DNA of 39,362 nt from Kocuria dechangensis (GCF_014636775.1 NZ_BMEQ01000028.1:1-39362); one strand, 5' to 3'. Counted from the stretch's first letter, positions 22,395 through 30,754 are shown. The notes: generated by a model not told the origin, from the sequence alone. Program-made: numbers and translations.

Positions 22395-23396
22395 TCAGCT
22401 GCTGGTCCGCACCACCAGCTCTGGGGCCAGCTGGACGCTCTCGACGTCCTTGCCGTCCAGGACCTCCATCAGCAGCTCGAAGCCCCGGCGCCCGATCCGG
22501 TGCATGGGGGAGCGCACGGTCGTGAGCCCGATGCTCCCGGCCAGGGGCGTGTCGTTGAACCCGACGAGGGCCGTGTCCTCGGGCACCCTGATCCCCTCGC
22601 GCGTGAACACCCCGAGCGCGCCGATGGCCGCGAAGTCGTTGACCGCGAAGACGGCCTCGGGGAGCGGCCCCCCGCCGAGGATCTTCGCCGCGGCCACGCC
22701 GCCCGCCGGGGCGTCGAAGCCGCCGGGCACGACCAGGGCGGGGTCGACCCCGATGCCGTGCTCGGCGAGCGCGTCGAGGAAGCCGGCGCTGCGGTCCCGC
22801 GACGTCGAGGCCCGCGGGTCGCCGGCGATGAGCCCGAAGCTCCTGCGGCCGGTGGCCACGAGGTGCTCGGCCACCATCCGGCCCCCCGCGTAGTCGTCGC
22901 AGGTCACCGACCGGTGCGGCGGGGAGCGGCGGCTCACGAGGACGAAGGGCACGCCGCGCCGGGCCAGCTCGTCGAGGTAGGGGTCCTTGAGGGTCGCGTC
23001 GCCGAAGATCAGGCCGTCGGCACGGCGGTCCAGCAGCTTCTCGGCCTTGGCACGGTGGGCCGCGGGCTCGTCGAGGGAGTTCGAGACCACGGTGAAGTAC
23101 CCGTGCTCGGACGCCGCCTCGTCGATGCCCTCGTAGATCGTGGCCAGGACGTAGTCCTGCAGCCGGGGCACGATGACGCCGATCATGTGGGACTTCGCCG
23201 TGCGCAGGGAGGCCGCGTAGGGGTTCTTCCGGTAGCCGCGCTCAGCGGCCAGGGCGAGGATCCGCTCCGTGGTCTCCGGCGACGCCCACCTGGAGTCCAG
23301 GCCCTTGGGGTCGTTGAGCACCCGGGATACCGTGGAGGCGTTCAGGCCGAGCTCCTCGGCCAGTGCCTTCAGCGTGACGGCCGTTCGTGCGCCCAT
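22395..23396 (-). CDS. LacI-family transcriptional repressor
   Basis: A 333-residue repressor. The LacI headpiece is at residues 7-60 (VTLKALAEELGLNASTVSRVLN and a hinge with YRKNPYAASLRT). A periplasmic-binding-protein-like effector domain follows (MIGVIVPRLQDYVLATIYEGI, DGLIFGD, then VFAVNDFAAIGALG). Length is normal. It is divergent from the asparaginase/deacetylase/MFS operon, and the intergenic region holds a classic symmetric LacI-type site overlapping the operon's probable start point, so repression relieved by a small ligand is expected. The ligand is unknown; LacI members usually sense sugars or nucleosides, so an amide or imide effector would be unusual. Confidence 0.92.
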   Translation of the reverse strand: MGARTAVTLKALAEELGLNASTVSRVLNDPKGLDSRWASPETTERILALAAERGYRKNPYAASLRTAKSHMIGVIVPRLQDYVLATIYEGIDEAASEHGYFTVVSNSLDEPAAHRAKAEKLLDRRADGLIFGDATLKDPYLDELARRGVPFVLVSRRSPPHRSVTCDDYAGGRMVAEHLVATGRRSFGLIAGDPRASTSRDRSAGFLDALAEHGIGVDPALVVPGGFDAPAGGVAAAKILGGGPLPEAVFAVNDFAAIGALGVFTREGIRVPEDTALVGFNDTPLAGSIGLTTVRSPMHRIGRRGFELLMEVLDGKDVESVQLAPELVVRTSS

Positions 23397-23450
23397 GCTC
23401 GTCCTCCCTCCGCTGCTCCAGCCTCTGTCCCAGCTTCTGTTCCAGCACTG

Positions 23451-23462
23451 TAACGGACGTTA
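23451..23462. promoter_or_regulatory. Palindrome upstream of lacI
   Basis: TAACG GA CGTTA, an interrupted palindrome 55 bases upstream of the lacI start. It may be an auxiliary operator for autoregulation; it differs in sequence from the main site at 23525-23538. Confidence 0.35.
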
Positions 23463-23478
23463 AATCCTCGTAAATGTG

Positions 23479-23508
23479 TTGCGCATCACTCTAGGCGTCC
23501 CCTAGTCT
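23479..23508 (+). promoter_or_regulatory. Promoter candidate of the asparaginase operon
   Basis: A -35-like TTGCGC (23479-23484) and a -10-like TAGTCT (23503-23508) are separated by 18 bases. This would place the transcription start near 23515, just ahead of the LacI-type operator. Confidence 0.5.
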
Positions 23509-23524
23509 CAGGGTCATCACATTA

Positions 23525-23538
23525 CGCAATCGATTGCG
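23525..23538. promoter_or_regulatory. LacI-family operator
   Basis: CGCAATC GATTGCG, a perfect 14-bp palindrome with the central CG typical of LacI-family operators. It lies in the divergent region just downstream of the predicted operon start point, a position suited to repression. Confidence 0.75.
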
Positions 23539-23604
23539 GCATTCGTTTGCATAGACGGCTCGTTCCCCCGGGAGCGGGTCGACCCCACGGAAAGGAAGCG
23601 GCGC

Positions 23605-24576
23605 GTGACGCACATCCAGCTTCTCGGCACGGGAGGGACCATCGCCTCGCGCGACAGCGGGGGGACGGGGTCCGTGGCCACCGACGCGGCGACCGACCTG
23701 GCCCGCGCGGAGTACGGGGAGCTGAGGGTCACGGCCCGGGACGTCCTCACGACCAACAGCTACCGGCTCACCCTGGGGGACCTGCGGCTGATCGCCGAGG
23801 CGACCCAGGAGGCCCTGGTGGACCGGGGCAACGACGGCGTGGTGGTCACCCACGGCACCGACACCCTGGAGGAGACGGCGTTCCTCCTGGACCTGGTGCA
23901 CCGCTCGCCCAAGACCGTGGTGCTCACCGGCTCCCAGCAGCCCGCCGACAGCCCCGCCCCGGACGGTCCCCGCAACGTCGAGGAGGCGGTGCTGGCCGCG
24001 GCGTCACCGGGACTGCACAACAGCGGCGTGCTCATCTCCTTCAACGGGACGGTCCGCTCGGCCCGGGGCGCCCGGAAGGCCCACACCACCGCGAGCAGTC
24101 CCTTCCAGGGCGGCGCCGAGGTCGCGCACATGGCGGGGGACGAGCTCGTCGTCACGGCGACCCCGCAGCGCCACCACCCGCCGCTGCCCCTGCCGTCGGC
24201 CGCGTTCGACACCACCCGCGTGGAGATCGTCACCGCCTATCCCGGGGCCACGCCCGACCTCCTGGACTTCGCCGTGCAGTTCGGCGCCCAGGCGGTCGTG
24301 CTGGCCGGGACCGGCGTCGGCAACGCCGGTCCCGGCTTCGCGGAGAACGTCGCCCAGGCCGTCGAGAGCGGGTGCGCGGTGGTCCTCAGCACGCGGGCGC
24401 CGTGGGGGCCCGTGGTCCCGCTCTACGGCAACGGCGGGGGCACCGACCTCGTCGCGGCCGGAGCCATCCCCTCCGGTGACCTCAACCCCTTCCAGGCACG
24501 CATCCTCGCCGCCCTCCTGCTCTCCCACGGCACCCCGGCCGCCGAGCTGCCCTGGGCGTTCCGGGCCCACCTGTAG
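23605..24576 (+). CDS. L-asparaginase-family amidohydrolase
   Basis: A 323-residue asparaginase/glutaminase-family enzyme. The first nucleophilic threonine is T12 in GTGGTIAS. T85 and D86 lie in THGTDTLEETAF, followed by VVLTGSQQPAD and a lysine in ARKAHTT, so the complete catalytic set appears to be present. No signal peptide is seen, so it is cytoplasmic. GTG at 23605 has AAAGGAAG upstream. First gene of the LacI-controlled operon. The family hydrolyses asparagine to aspartate and ammonia; because the next gene is imidase-like, an alternative is that it hydrolyses the half-amide of a dicarboxylic acid formed from a cyclic imide. That alternative is inference. Confidence 0.88.
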   Translation: MTHIQLLGTGGTIASRDSGGTGSVATDAATDLARAEYGELRVTARDVLTTNSYRLTLGDLRLIAEATQEALVDRGNDGVVVTHGTDTLEETAFLLDLVHRSPKTVVLTGSQQPADSPAPDGPRNVEEAVLAAASPGLHNSGVLISFNGTVRSARGARKAHTTASSPFQGGAEVAHMAGDELVVTATPQRHHPPLPLPSAAFDTTRVEIVTAYPGATPDLLDFAVQFGAQAVVLAGTGVGNAGPGFAENVAQAVESGCAVVLSTRAPWGPVVPLYGNGGGTDLVAAGAIPSGDLNPFQARILAALLLSHGTPAAELPWAFRAHL

Positions 24577-24627
24577 ACCGTCCGTCCCATCCACCCTCGG
24601 ATCCCACCCACCACCAGAGGAGACAAC

Positions 24628-25515
24628 ATGTCCAAGAAGATCTACGTGTCCGTCGGGATCGACGTCGACGCCGTCGGCGGCTGGCTCGGCTCCTACGGCG
24701 GGGAGGACTCCCCGGGCGACATCTCCCGCGGTCTCTTCGCCGGCGAGGTCGGCGTGCCGCGGCTGCTCCAGCTCGCCCAGCGGCGGGAGATGCCCGTGAC
24801 CTGGTTCTGGCCCGGCCACTCGATCGAGACGTTCCCGAAGGAGTTCGACGCGGTCGTCGCCGCCGGTCACGAGATCGGCGTCCACGGCTACAGCCACGAG
24901 AACCCCATCGCGATGACCCGCGCGCAGGAGACCGAGATCCTCGACTACTGCACCGACCTCATCGAGCGGCGCGCCGGCAAGAAGCCGGTCGGCTACGTGG
25001 CGCCGTGGTGGGAGTTCTCCGGGGTGACCAACGAGATCCTGCTCGAGCGCGGCTTCCTCTACGACCACTCGCTCATGCACGACGACCACACCCCGTACTA
25101 CGTGCGGGTCGGCGACACCTGGACCAAGATCGACTACGACGCGGCCTCCGCCCGTGAGTGGATGAAGCCGCTGGTGCGCGGCGAGGAGACCGACCTCATC
25201 GAGATCCCCGCCTCGTGGTACCTCGACGACCTCCCGCCGATGATGTTCATCAAGTCCAGCCCGAACAGCCACGGCTTCGTCAGCCCGCGCGACATCGAGC
25301 AGCTGTGGAAGGACCAGTTCGACTGGGTCTACCGCGAGATGGACTACGGCGTCTTCCCGATCACCATCCACCCCGACGTCTCGGGCCGGCCGCAGAACCT
25401 GCTCATGCTCGAGCGCCTCTTCGACCACATCCAGGGCCACGACGGCGTCGAGTTCGCCTTCATGGAGGACGTCGCCCGCGACTTCGCCGCCCGCAATCCC
25501 CGCACCTCCGCCTGA
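24628..25515 (+). CDS. Polysaccharide-deacetylase-fold hydrolase, HpPgdA/imidase-like
   Basis: A 295-residue NodB-fold metal hydrolase of the subgroup with Helicobacter PgdA (HP0310) and bacterial cyclic-imide hydrolases. The zinc ligands known for HpPgdA, as I recall Asp14, His86 and His90, coincide in number with D14 (GIDVDA), H86 and H90 ([11 protein letters not shown]) here. [12 protein letters not shown] and [13 protein letters not shown] are other subgroup motifs. There is no signal peptide or membrane segment, which argues against a cell-wall substrate and for a small cytosolic one, such as a cyclic imide. It follows the asparaginase gene by 51 bases, with GAGGAGAC before the ATG, and precedes an MFS transporter. 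Confidence 0.85.
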   Translation: MSKKIYVSVGIDVDAVGGWLGSYGGEDSPGDISRGLFAGEVGVPRLLQLAQRREMPVTWFWPGHSIETFPKEFDAVVAAGHEIGVHGYSHENPIAMTRAQETEILDYCTDLIERRAGKKPVGYVAPWWEFSGVTNEILLERGFLYDHSLMHDDHTPYYVRVGDTWTKIDYDAASAREWMKPLVRGEETDLIEIPASWYLDDLPPMMFIKSSPNSHGFVSPRDIEQLWKDQFDWVYREMDYGVFPITIHPDVSGRPQNLLMLERLFDHIQGHDGVEFAFMEDVARDFAARNPRTSA

Positions 25516-25541
25516 TCCGACCGGCACGAAGGAACACAGCC

Positions 25542-26882
25542 ATGTCCTCTCTGCGCTCGAACCCGACGCCCTCCGGCGTCGAGCCCTGGAACGTCAAGAT
25601 CACCCCGAAGACGATCCGGCAGGTCTCCGTCGTCTGCTTCATCGCCTGGGTGGCCTCCGTCTACGACTTCACCCTGTTCGGCACCCTGCTCCCGGTCATC
25701 GCCGAGGACTTCGGCTGGTCGGTGGCCGAGTCCACCGCGATCAACACCTACGCCACGATCGGCGTGTTCATCGTGGCCCTGGCCGTGGGCACGATCATCG
25801 ACAAGATGGGCCGCAAGAAGGCCCTCATCGTGCTCATGCTCGGCGGCGCGGTGGCCTCCGGGCTCACCGGTGCCGCGCTCGGCGCCGTCAGCCTGATCAT
25901 CATCCGCTCGTTCTCCGGGTTCTCCATGTCCGAGGAGGTCGTCAACGCGGTCTACCTCAACGAGATGTACAAGGAGGCCAAGAGCCGCGGCCTCATGTAC
26001 TCCCTCGTGCAGGGCGGCTGGCCCGTGGGCGCGCTGGTCTCCGCGGGCCTCTCGGCGCTGACGCTGCCGATCATCGGCTGGCGCTGGAGCTTCGTCGTGG
26101 CCGCGGTCCTGTCGATCATCGTCGTCATCCTGGCCCTGCGCCTGCCGGAGTCCCCGACGTTCGCCGCCATGCGGGAGGTCAGGCGGCGCCGGGCCGCCGG
26201 TGACGTGGCGGGCGCCCACGCGCTCGCCGCCGAGCACGACCTCGAGGAGGCGGCCCACCACGCCACCGGCGTGAAGGACGTCTTCACCCCGGAGCTGCGC
26301 CGGCACACCACATGCCTGTCCCTCGCCTGGTTCTTCAACTGGTTCGGCATCCAGGTCTTCTCCGTCCTGGGCACCACCATCCTGGTCGAGGCCAAGGGCG
26401 TGTCCTTCGACAACGCCCTGATCATCCTGGTGCTCTCCAACGCGGTGGGCTTCGTGGGCTACGTCTTCCACGGCTGGCTGGGCGACAAGATCGGCCGCAA
26501 GCCGACCGTGGTCCTCGGCTGGATCGCCGGCGCCGTCTTCAGCTTCGCGATGCTGATCGGCCCGGGCACCTCCGGCTACATCATCCCGCTGTACGCCATG
26601 ACGCTGTTCTTCCTCACCGGTCCCTACGCGGCCCTGCTGTTCTACATGGGCGAGTCCTTCCCGCCCCAGGTCCGCGGCATGGGCGCCAACGTGGCCCACG
26701 TGATGGCCCCGCTCGGCGGCATCGCCGGCTCCGGCCTGCTCACCGTCCTGCTCACCGCGGGGGTGGACACCGGCTGGGCCGCGATCATCACCGGCACCGG
26801 CGGCCTGCTCGCCTCGGCGCTGTGCATGGCCGGGACCCGCAGCATCAAGGACGCCCACCTGAAGACGACGGTGATCGCATGA
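25542..26882 (+). CDS. MFS transporter, organic-acid/aromatic-acid type
   Basis: A 446-residue inner-membrane transporter of the major facilitator superfamily with about 12 membrane helices. The cytoplasmic motif appears twice, GTIIDKMGRKKAL after the second helix and GWLGDKIGRKP after the eighth, with a charged central loop at about 205-255 (MREVRRRRAAGDVAG). The N-terminal YDFTLFGTLLPVI segment resembles proton-coupled transporters of aromatic and organic acids. The start ATG at 25542 has AAGGAAC upstream; the open frame before it belongs to the preceding gene region. The stop codon overlaps the next start (ATGA). It presumably imports the substrate of the LacI-controlled operon. Confidence 0.88.
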   Translation: MSSLRSNPTPSGVEPWNVKITPKTIRQVSVVCFIAWVASVYDFTLFGTLLPVIAEDFGWSVAESTAINTYATIGVFIVALAVGTIIDKMGRKKALIVLMLGGAVASGLTGAALGAVSLIIIRSFSGFSMSEEVVNAVYLNEMYKEAKSRGLMYSLVQGGWPVGALVSAGLSALTLPIIGWRWSFVVAAVLSIIVVILALRLPESPTFAAMREVRRRRAAGDVAGAHALAAEHDLEEAAHHATGVKDVFTPELRRHTTCLSLAWFFNWFGIQVFSVLGTTILVEAKGVSFDNALIILVLSNAVGFVGYVFHGWLGDKIGRKPTVVLGWIAGAVFSFAMLIGPGTSGYIIPLYAMTLFFLTGPYAALLFYMGESFPPQVRGMGANVAHVMAPLGGIAGSGLLTVLLTAGVDTGWAAIITGTGGLLASALCMAGTRSIKDAHLKTTVIA

Positions 26883-27658
26883 ACCGCGACGACGGACTCG
26901 AGGGAAAGGTCGCCGTCATCTCCGGCGGCGGCAGCGGGATCGGCCGGGCCCTGGCGGTCGCCTACGCCAGGGCCGGGGCCCACACCGTGATCGGCTACCT
27001 GCCGTCGGACCCCCACGACGCGACGGACACCGTCCGCGCCGTGGAGGCCGCGGGCGGGCGCTGCACAGCCGTCCCCATGGACGTGCGCAGCTTCGAGGAC
27101 ACCGAGAAGCTCGCCCAGACCGCGCTCGACGAGTTCGACCGGCTGGACATCTCGGTGGCCGCGGCCGGGATCCTGCGCCGTGCCGCGCTGGCGGACATGA
27201 CCGACCAGGCGTGGGACGACATGATGGCCGTCGACCTCTCCGGGGTGATGCGCGTCTTCCGCTCCTGCAGCACGCGGATGACCCGGGGCGGGGCGATGGT
27301 CGCGACGTCGTCGATCGCCGGCGGTATCTACGGGTGGGAGGAGCACAGCCACTACGCGGCGGCGAAGTCCGGGCTCATCGGCCTGTGCCGCTCGCTGGCC
27401 GTGGAGCTGGCACCCCGGAAGATCCGGGTCAACGCCGTCATCCCGGGGCTGATCGAGAGCCCCCAGTCCCTGGACCCGGTGAACTCGCTGGGCCGCGAGG
27501 GCCTCGACGCCGCCGGCTCGATCATCCCGTGGGGGAGGGTCGGCAACGTCGACGAGGCCGCCCGCACCATCCGCTTCCTCACCAGCGACGACTCGGCCTA
27601 CGTCACGGGGCAGCAGCTCGTCGTCGACGGCGGGCTCACCGTCCGCTGGCCGAGCTGA
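26879..27658 (+). CDS. Short-chain dehydrogenase/reductase (SDR)
   Basis: A 259-residue classical SDR. The cofactor motif is SGGGSGIGRA (17-26), the adenine-ring aspartate lies in PMDVRSF, AAAGIL replaces the usual NNAG, and the catalytic set is a serine in VATSSIAGG with Tyr and Lys in HYAAAKSG. The C-terminus has the usual VTGQQLVVDGG. Translationally coupled to the MFS gene by a four-base overlap. The second SDR follows after 19 bases. Substrate unknown; oxidation or reduction of a cyclic alcohol/ketone is compatible with the wider window. Confidence 0.9.
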   Translation: MNRDDGLEGKVAVISGGGSGIGRALAVAYARAGAHTVIGYLPSDPHDATDTVRAVEAAGGRCTAVPMDVRSFEDTEKLAQTALDEFDRLDISVAAAGILRRAALADMTDQAWDDMMAVDLSGVMRVFRSCSTRMTRGGAMVATSSIAGGIYGWEEHSHYAAAKSGLIGLCRSLAVELAPRKIRVNAVIPGLIESPQSLDPVNSLGREGLDAAGSIIPWGRVGNVDEAARTIRFLTSDDSAYVTGQQLVVDGGLTVRWPS

Positions 27659-27677
27659 GCCCCCAGGAAAGGCAGAC

Positions 27678-28430
27678 ATGGAACAGCAACTGACCGGCAA
27701 GGTCGCCGTCGTCACCGGTGGCGGCAGCGGCATCGGGGCGGCGATCGCCATGCTCTTCGCCCGGGAGGGCGCGGACGTCGCGGTGCTGGACCGCGACGAG
27801 CAGCACGCGACGGCCGTCGCGGAGGAGAGCGGCAGCTTCGGCGGGCGCACCACGGCGCTCGCCGTGGACGTCACCGACGGCGAGGCGGTGCGGAGGGCGA
27901 TGGAGAAGGTCGTCGAGGAGCTCGGCGGGATCGACATCCTCGTCAGCGCCGCGGGCATCCTCGACGAGACGCCCCTGCTGGAGATGACCGAGGCGACGTT
28001 CGACAAGGTCCTGGCCGTGGACCTCAAGGGCGTGTTCCTGGCCGCGCGCTGGGCCGCGCCCCACATGGTGGAGCGCGGCGGCGGGCGGATCATCAACATC
28101 GCCTCGCAGCTCGGGATCAAGGGCGGCACCGGCCTGACGCACTACGTCGCGGCCAAGGCGGGGGTGATCGGCATGACGAAGGCCATGGCGCTGGAGCTGG
28201 CCGAGCACGGCATCCTGGTCAACGCCATCGCGCCGGGGCCCATCGTCACGCCGCTGATCGAGGGGCTGTCCGAGGAGTGGAAGGCCGCCAAGCAGGCCGA
28301 GCTGCCCATCGGCCGCTTCGGTCAGGCCCACGAGGTGGCGCCCACGGCGCTCCTCCTGGCCTCCTCGCCCGGCGGCGACCTCTACACCGGTCAGACGCTG
28401 GGCCCCAACAGCGGCGACGTGATGCCGTAG
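27678..28430 (+). CDS. Short-chain dehydrogenase/reductase (SDR), second copy
   Basis: A 250-residue classical SDR with TGGGSGIGAA (13-22), a conserved aspartate in LDRDEQ pointing to NAD(H) preference, SAAGIL, the serine in NIASQLG, the Tyr-Lys pair in HYVAAKAG and the post-catalytic NAIAPGPIVTPL. Cyclohexanol dehydrogenase (ChnA) of known pathways is an SDR of this size, so this protein or its neighbour is a candidate for that otherwise missing step; nothing in the sequence proves it. AGGAAAGG lies before the ATG. It is part of the LacI-controlled operon. The two SDRs are clearly different proteins and not a recent duplication. Confidence 0.9.
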   Translation: MEQQLTGKVAVVTGGGSGIGAAIAMLFAREGADVAVLDRDEQHATAVAEESGSFGGRTTALAVDVTDGEAVRRAMEKVVEELGGIDILVSAAGILDETPLLEMTEATFDKVLAVDLKGVFLAARWAAPHMVERGGGRIINIASQLGIKGGTGLTHYVAAKAGVIGMTKAMALELAEHGILVNAIAPGPIVTPLIEGLSEEWKAAKQAELPIGRFGQAHEVAPTALLLASSPGGDLYTGQTLGPNSGDVMP

Positions 28431-28445
28431 CCCAGGAGGTTCCCC

Positions 28446-28814
28446 ATGTGCGCAGGATGCCCGGGTGGACGCGCGGTCTCGAAGGCCACGGCCTGGCTGA
28501 ACCTCCACGGGATGAAGCCCGCCGTCCTGAAGGAGTTGCAGCGGCGCACGGGACGCCGCGCGAAGCTCTCCGTGTTCGGCGACCGGTGGGTGCTGACGTC
28601 CCGGACCGGCAGGCGGGAGGTGTTCGACGACGTCGAGGCGCTCGCCGGTGCCCTGCTCGGACAGGGGCTCGTGGACCGGGATGCGTCCGCCGGCACCCCG
28701 GCGGACGCGACCCTCGAGCAGCTCCTCGAGGTCGGGGGCGGCGCCGGTCGCCCGCGGCCCGACCCCGGGGAACTGGTGACGGCGCTGCTCGCCGGCGCCG
28801 GGCGACCGGAATAG
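28446..28814 (+). CDS. Hypothetical protein with N-terminal CxxC
   Basis: A 122-residue protein that I do not recognise. It starts MCAGCPGGRAVSKATAWLN with a CxxC pair at 2 and 5, followed by a basic helix (KPAVLKELQRRTGRRAK), a short beta-like segment (LSVFGDRWVLTSRTGR) and an acidic, alanine/leucine-rich second half. The Shine-Dalgarno AGGAGGT is the strongest in the operon, and the gene begins 15 bases after the second SDR, so it is very likely real and co-expressed. The cysteine pair could bind a metal or a redox partner. It ends just before the operon terminator. Confidence 0.75.
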   Translation: MCAGCPGGRAVSKATAWLNLHGMKPAVLKELQRRTGRRAKLSVFGDRWVLTSRTGRREVFDDVEALAGALLGQGLVDRDASAGTPADATLEQLLEVGGGAGRPRPDPGELVTALLAGAGRPE

Positions 28815-28840
28815 CCCCCTGCCGGCAGTCGTTCGTCCAA

Positions 28841-28878
28841 GCACGGGGCCCGTCCACCGCGGTGGACGGGCCCCGTGC
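28841..28878. terminator. Operon terminator, 18-bp perfect stem
   Basis: Arms 28841-28858 and 28861-28878 pair perfectly around a two-base centre. It closes the LacI-controlled operon 27 bases after the last stop codon. Confidence 0.85.
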
Positions 28879-28950
28879 CCGGAGAGATCGCGTCCGGGGC
28901 GATCGTGCCCCGGAAGAACGTTCCCTGAAGTCAACGTGAAGGAGATCGTC

Positions 28951-30054
28951 GTGCCGGATTTCGCCCCGCTCTGGTCGCCCGTCCAGATCGGTTCCACCCA
29001 GCTCCCCAACCGCGTAGCGCTGGCCCCCATGACCCGCATCAGCGCCACCGAGGACGGACTCGTCACCGAGAAGATGGTGTCCTACTACGAGGCCTTCGCC
29101 CGCGGAGGGTTCGGGCTGCTGATCACCGAGGGGATCTACACCGACACCGCCCACAGCCAGGGCTACCTGTTCCAGCCCGGCATCGCCACCGAGGAGCAGG
29201 CGCGCTCCTGGGCCGGCGTCGTCGACGCCGTCCACGCGGCCGGCGCGAAGATCTTCGCCCAGCTCATGCACGCCGGGTCCCAGGCCCAGGGCAGCCGGTT
29301 CGTGGACTCCACGATCGCCCCGTCGGCGGTCGCCCCCAGGGGCGAGCAGCTGGGGTTCTACCGCGGGGAGGGCCCGTACCGGGTCCCCTCGGAGATTACC
29401 GCGGCCCAGATGGAGGAGGTCCGCGAGGGCTTCGTGGCCGCCGCGCTGCGCGCCCGGGACGCCGGCTTCGACGGCGTGGAGATCCACGGCGCGAACGGGT
29501 ACCTGCTGGACCAGTTCCTCACCGACTACCTGAACCGGCGCACCGACGAGTACGGCGGGTCCCCCGAGAACCGGGTGCGGTTCGCCGCGGAGATCTGCCG
29601 CGCCGTCCGCGAGGCCGTGGGCCCGGACCTGACGGTGGGCATCCGCGTCTCCCAGGCCAAGGTCAGCGACCACGACCACCGGTGGAGCGGCGGCGCCGAG
29701 GAGGCGGCGGCGATCTTCTCCACCCTGGGCGCCACCGGGATCGACTTCCTCCACACCACGGAGTACCGGGCCACCGCGCCGGCGTTCGGCGACGAGGGCG
29801 ACTCCCTGGCCGCCCTCGCCAAGAAGCACTCTGGGCTCCCGGTGATCGCCAACGGCCACCTGGACGACCCGGAGACGGCCGTCTCCATGCTGCGCGACGG
29901 CGCCGCCGACGTCGTCGCCCTGGGCAAGGCGGCCCTGGCCAACCGGGACTGGCCCCAGCGCGTGCGGAGCGGTCAGCCCCTCGAGGAGCTCGACGCGAGC
30001 CTGTTCGACCCGGTGGCGGACGTCAAGGACTGGGAGCTGGAGCTGCTCTCGTAG
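28951..30054 (+). CDS. Old Yellow Enzyme family NADH:flavin oxidoreductase (ene-reductase)
   Basis: A 367-residue FMN-dependent TIM-barrel oxidoreductase. It shows PNRVALAPMTR near the N-terminus, AGAKIFAQLMHAGSQ, the substrate-binding H/N pair in EIHGANGYLLDQFL and the signature RRTDEYGGSPENR. GTG at 28951 is preferred over GTG at 28936 because AAGGAG lies six bases before it. Family members reduce activated C=C bonds, for example 2-cyclohexenone to cyclohexanone, and some process cyclic terpenoids. In this window it could feed cyclohexanone to the Baeyer-Villiger monooxygenase, but it is 10 kb away and has its own transcript. A methyltransferase gene follows after 79 bases. Confidence 0.9.
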   Translation: MPDFAPLWSPVQIGSTQLPNRVALAPMTRISATEDGLVTEKMVSYYEAFARGGFGLLITEGIYTDTAHSQGYLFQPGIATEEQARSWAGVVDAVHAAGAKIFAQLMHAGSQAQGSRFVDSTIAPSAVAPRGEQLGFYRGEGPYRVPSEITAAQMEEVREGFVAAALRARDAGFDGVEIHGANGYLLDQFLTDYLNRRTDEYGGSPENRVRFAAEICRAVREAVGPDLTVGIRVSQAKVSDHDHRWSGGAEEAAAIFSTLGATGIDFLHTTEYRATAPAFGDEGDSLAALAKKHSGLPVIANGHLDDPETAVSMLRDGAADVVALGKAALANRDWPQRVRSGQPLEELDASLFDPVADVKDWELELLS

Positions 30055-30133
30055 GCCCGCCCCGCGTCGTCGCCCTTCCCCGGCGACGGCGGTCCGGGTG
30101 CCCCGGGCGCCGGCCCGCCTGTAGCCTGGCCGG

Positions 30134-30754
30134 ATGGTCGAGCAGAGCGCGTGGATGGACAAGGTGCAGGCGGATCCGGGGCACTCCGCCTGGTACATCG
30201 AGCGGTTCCGGGACCTGGCCGCCGCCGGCCACGACATCGTCGGGGAAGCACGCGCGATCGACGCCATGGTCCCCCGCCGGGCGCGGGTTCTCGACGCCGG
30301 CTGCGGGGCCGGGCGCAACAGCGGCCACCTGCACCGGGTGGGGCACACCGTCGTGGGAGTCGACGTCGACCCCGCCCTGATCGCCGCGGCCGGTCAGGAC
30401 CACCCCGGCCCGCAGTGGCTCGTGGAGGACCTGGCCGAGCTGGACCTGCCGGCACACGGCATCCCCGAGCCGTTCGACGTCATTCTGTGCGCGGGCAACG
30501 TCATGACCTTCCTCGCACCGAGCACCCGCACCGAGGTGCTGCGGCGGTTCCACCGGCACCTGGCACCGGGCGGGCGGGCGGTCGTCGGGTTCGGCGCCGG
30601 GCGCGGCTACCCGTTCGACCGGTTCCTCGCCGACGCCGGGGACGCCGGGCTGGTGCCCGACCTGCTCCTGTCGACGTGGGACCTGCGACCGTTCCGTCAG
30701 GACAGCGACTTCCTCGTCGCCGTGCTGAGCGCGGTCACCTCCGCACCGTCCTGA
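30134..30754 (+). CDS. Class I SAM-dependent methyltransferase
   Basis: A 206-residue methyltransferase-like protein with a short N-terminal helix region and the SAM-binding motif I LDAGCGAGRNSGHL (about 53-66). This is followed by VVGVDVDPALI, an acidic VEDLAELD and the post-motif FDVILCAGNVMTFL. The rest is the usual Rossmann-like fold with LAPGGRAVVGFGAGRGY. Nothing indicates the methyl acceptor. It follows the Old Yellow Enzyme on the same strand after 79 bases and ends in a short repeat region. Similar small methyltransferases are common housekeeping hypotheticals in actinobacteria. Confidence 0.82.
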   Translation: MVEQSAWMDKVQADPGHSAWYIERFRDLAAAGHDIVGEARAIDAMVPRRARVLDAGCGAGRNSGHLHRVGHTVVGVDVDPALIAAAGQDHPGPQWLVEDLAELDLPAHGIPEPFDVILCAGNVMTFLAPSTRTEVLRRFHRHLAPGGRAVVGFGAGRGYPFDRFLADAGDAGLVPDLLLSTWDLRPFRQDSDFLVAVLSAVTSAPS

